From the NCBI RefSeq assembly GCF_019097595.1, contig NC_080726.1, positions 16,405,705 to 16,469,704 of the forward strand: a stretch of DNA of 64,000 nucleotides, read 5' to 3'. The position numbers were made by a program, and so were the translations under genes. Each line of letters begins with the position of its first letter. Within the stretch, counting starts at the first letter, position 1. Of this stretch, positions 61,320 through 64,000 are shown in pieces. The notes under the pieces were generated by a model. The model was not told the DNA's origin. It worked only from the letters and a program-made list of their open reading frames with translations, and ran no database searches. Source of the DNA: Hemibagrus wyckioides (Eukaryota > Chordata > Actinopteri > Siluriformes > Bagridae).

Positions 61320-63095
61320 TCACAATGGTATGTGATATGTGTGATACAACAGGCAGATATAAATAAAATAAAACCTAGTACATTTTCTTGCCTTTATTTG
61401 CCACAATCAATACATCATTGATGACAATATATTACACTAAATATTGTTTTTAAATAGGATGAGCAATATAACAACTTTTGTCTATTGATTCAGTAGTTAC
61501 GGACAACTGTGTCAATAAAACAACATAGCAACAGCTAATTGTCTAAAATACAAAAAGTGAGTCAGTAAAAATAATCACTGTAGGCAATGTAATTAAGTAT
61601 TTATAACTGGATACTTATACAGGCAAGGGCTATGTTTTATTATATAGATTAAATATATATATTTAATATATTGTACAAGCAGGCACACAGTAATATAAAT
61701 TGCTTGTAAAATAACGGTACAAGCTGGCACACAGTTAAAATTTTAGTGGTTTGATGTTGAGTTTTTTTGGTTCAGTTTCAGTGTTCAGAATTTGGACTTA
61801 AAAAGTCCTATTTATCGCACAGTGTTTACTTACAGTAAACATACGGTCACTAATCTATTTTACTCTGTTTTGGATAAATGCATCACCCACACAGTAACAA
61901 CCTTGATCTTTAGATAATTTACTTTAACAGAAAATGGCCATGATTTTTTAAAACAGTGATAGAGCTTGAAATATAAAGAGCAGAAATACTCTAACAGTAC
62001 TCTAGCATATACTAAAAAAGAAGGAACCTATTGCAACAAATGAAAAGATTTATAATTGTTCATGAAAAATCAAAGAAATTCATGCATTTATACCCCAATG
62101 TAACCCATATTGTAATAAATATATTAGTGAAATTGGTAAAGTTTGCAAATAAGTATGCTGTACTTATAAAATTGTACAAATGCATCTTCATATGTTTGAA
62201 ATGGTGCTAACACACAATGCCTCACAATATTTCCTAAATGCACCTAAAAATGGTTTTCAGGTCTTCTGTTTATGTAACAGCTGTAGGAATTACATACTAC
62301 AACCAAACAACAGCACTGAACTACATTTCTCAGAAACACAAAAGACTACAAACTCCACCACATGAACTATAAATCTGGGTCTGTTTTAAATGTGTCTAAC
62401 ATACCATTACTCTCATCACCATTCATATAACACACTACCTTTCAATAACAACTGCTGATTACTTAAAAAATGATGCACTACAATGTTTTTTAAATCAAGG
62501 TCAGAAGACAAGTAAAATGTGAAAACTTACGGAACCAGTGAAATGAACGGACCCACCATATATGATATAGATTTTTAACAGCCTTGGAGTGAGAACAAGA
62601 TCAGATCTAAGAGCCTTTCTTGAGACTAGATGGCACAGTCTCTTCACCAAGTGGCTCAAGTATGCAATCCTATCACAGCAATATCAATGTATCTACATCT
62701 TAAATGACATTATAATAACAATTTTTAGCAACAATTTTGTCATTTTTCATTTCTTTCTCTCAGCTGAATCCACAGTAACCTCAGGGTCTGATTCACTCCT
62801 GGGACCAGCTCAGTTAAATGGGTTTAATTTTGAAAATTTTTTGGGGTTAAAACCTTTGTGCCATGTTGTATTAAATTTGATAGGTTTTTCAGTGTGTGAG
62901 ACCAGTGAATTTTGGTTTGCAATGTGTGTTGTTTTGTGGCGATTTGCTTTGTGAGCACAGTCTCTTTGCTGTTGCACATTCACTGGTTGCACTTTGCTGG
63001 AGTACCATAACTTCTTATGTCTTACTGGTCCATCCCAGCTGTACTGTTTCTTATCTCTATTTATGTTGCTATTTCATATTTTATAATTACATAAT
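61320..63095. other. Region between the copy 2 promoter and the third first exon
   Basis: AT-rich, without coding motifs or clear repeats. 62975-63090 (CACTGGTTGCACTTTGCTGG and following) matches copy 1 intron 1 at 23280-23390, so it is leftover A2M intron 1 with about 320 bp missing before exon 1. Confidence 0.6.
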
Positions 63096-63101
63096 ACTTA
63101 C

Positions 63102-63187
63102 GGTCCTAAGGTTTGTCCATAAATAGAGAGAAAGAGGAAGCTAGCTAACAGCAGCTTTATCCTTATGTGGACCCGACTGACCACCAT
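63102..63187 (-). pseudogene. Third A2M first exon (signal-peptide exon), orphan or alternative first exon of copy 2
   Basis: An 86-nt exon coding MVVSRVHIRIKLLLASFLFL then SIYGQTLGP, with an intact GTAAGT donor. It is closer to exon 1 of copy 1 than to that of copy 2. No further exons of this unit lie between it and copy 2, so it is either the stump of a deleted third gene or an upstream first exon that could splice to exon 2 of copy 2 (59515), whose own exon 1 has lost its donor. Phase fits. Confidence 0.85.
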
Positions 63188-63226
63188 GATGAAATCTCCA
63201 CTGCAAAACTGTAGAGTTCACATGCC

Positions 63227-63275
63227 TTTATAAAGACAGCCCAGCTGCATTCATCCTCTTGTTAATGATTAACCA
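63227..63275 (-). promoter_or_regulatory. Promoter of the third A2M first exon: perfect HNF1 palindrome and TATA box
   Basis: Minus strand GGTTAATCATTAACA (63274-63260) is a full HNF1 consensus; CTTTATAAAG (63235-63226) is a good TATA box 40 bp upstream of the start codon. Of the three promoters this is the best match. Confidence 0.7.
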
Positions 63276-63439
63276 CTTTAAGCAATCTGACTTCAATGCA
63301 AACTTCTGTTATAAAATTAAATATAAAAAATTATGCATATAGCACAATCATAAAAAACAGCATAAGTAATATAATATAATGACTTTTATGCAGGCAGTGT
63401 AATTGCCATCTATATTTGACCGCTATTTCGGTGCATACT

Positions 63440-64000
63440 GTGTGTAACGATGCTTGCAGAACCAGAGCGCCAGAGGGAGCCATCACCCGAATATTGACAT
63501 TTGCGAACTCACTTCCTGTCTTACTCGGGTATTTAAGCAGCACGCTGCCTATTGTTCCCTGCGAAGTATTGTTCTCTCTAGTGGATTACGTACAAAGCCT
63601 TGTTTATTGTTCCTGACTGCCTGCTACGTGTATGATGTTTGCCTGTTACTGTTTTCTACGAGTCTCGGTTTTGCGGTTTTGGTTTATGTTCGTTAGTTCT
63701 TGATTTTCCGGTTTTTGACCCTTTCGCTTAGCCATATCGATTCCGATTCTTGCCTGCCGTTTTGTGAATAAAGATCTGCATATGGATTCTACTACGCCTG
63801 CCTCGAGTGCGTCCTTACAGAATACTTCGCCATCAGAGAATCCAGCGGATCCTCGTGCAACCTTAGTTCGCCAAAGACATATGATCCGGTTCTACCAGGA
63901 CCAGGTGGAGGTGTTAAAAGCCACCAACGCGCTGCTACGACAACGACAATCTCCCGCCGCAGCTCCACTTCCGCCTCCGCGCAATGAATTTCCACGCTTC
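63440..64000 (+). mobile_element. Gypsy 5' LTR and gag start (runs off the window)
   Basis: LTR-like block with TATTTAAGCAGC (about 63530) and AATAAAGATCTGC (63768). Gag opens at 63783 with MDSTTPASSASLQ and stays open to the window end (MIRFYQDQVEVLKATNALLR). The gag start resembles that at 43442, and the YQDQ...LKATN segment parallels the gag at 35940. The open frame suggests a younger copy. A frame on the other strand here is a shadow. Confidence 0.75.

Noticed and set aside
62589..63126. Plus-strand frames near 62.6-63.1 kb as genes
   Set aside because: They overlap A2M intron 1 remnant and the third first exon antisense, and show no family motifs.
1..64000. CRISPR arrays, operons, prokaryotic promoters or ribosome binding sites
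   Set aside because: The window is vertebrate nuclear DNA with split genes; tandem repeats present are micro- and minisatellites without regular spacers.

Overview
The window looks like a teleost fish nuclear genome, probably an otophysan (catfish, characin or cyprinid relative). The basis is split genes with GT/AG introns, a DANA/Mermaid-type SINE, HAmo/V-SINE-like tails, many Tc1, hAT, Harbinger, Gypsy and L2 remnants, and tetranucleotide microsatellites. There are no bacterial features. The order is inferred from repeat types only; I could not run a search.

The host genes belong to an alpha-2-macroglobulin (A2M) locus on the minus strand. Copy 1 (5374-23789) is a complete gene: 34 exons can be placed with consensus splice sites and lengths matching the vertebrate A2M exon plan. 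It has a signal peptide, a stop codon and a poly(A) signal, and encodes about 1,430 aa. Its thioester site reads MPHSSGEQN where active A2M has CGEQ, so the thioester cysteine is serine. Copy 2 (47618-61165) is a decayed tandem paralogue. It lacks the two exons around the thioester and all 3' exons after exon 30. It has two broken splice sites, stop codons in exons 16 and 19, an exon 10 fused to exon 8 sequence, and a hAT transposon inside exon 26. A third A2M first exon with its own promoter (63102-63275) lies 2 kb upstream of copy 2. All three promoters keep an HNF1-type palindrome, which fits liver expression.

Layout: 1-3440 is a degenerate Harbinger element interrupted by an LTR. 3605-5110 is a broken Tc1. 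5374-23789 is A2M copy 1, with a Tc1 relic, a SINE and a foldback element in its introns. 24503-24957 is a MITE. 25157-33136 is an 8 kb two-ORF DNA transposon with CACTG termini, carrying a nested L2 LINE. 33.1-38.1 kb holds Gypsy fragments in head-to-head orientation. 39.7-47.1 kb is a graveyard of L2, Gypsy, DIRS-like, endogenous retrovirus, hAT MITE and L1 fragments. 47618-61165 is A2M copy 2 with a solo LTR, hAT, SINE and MITE inserted. 60.2 kb holds an LTR fragment within intron 1. 63.4-64.0 kb is the 5' end of a Gypsy element entering its gag.

Taken together, this is a tandemly duplicated protease-inhibitor locus in which neither visible copy can form the thioester: one lost the cysteine but is otherwise open, the other lost the exon and is dead. 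Mobile elements account for nearly everything between the copies.
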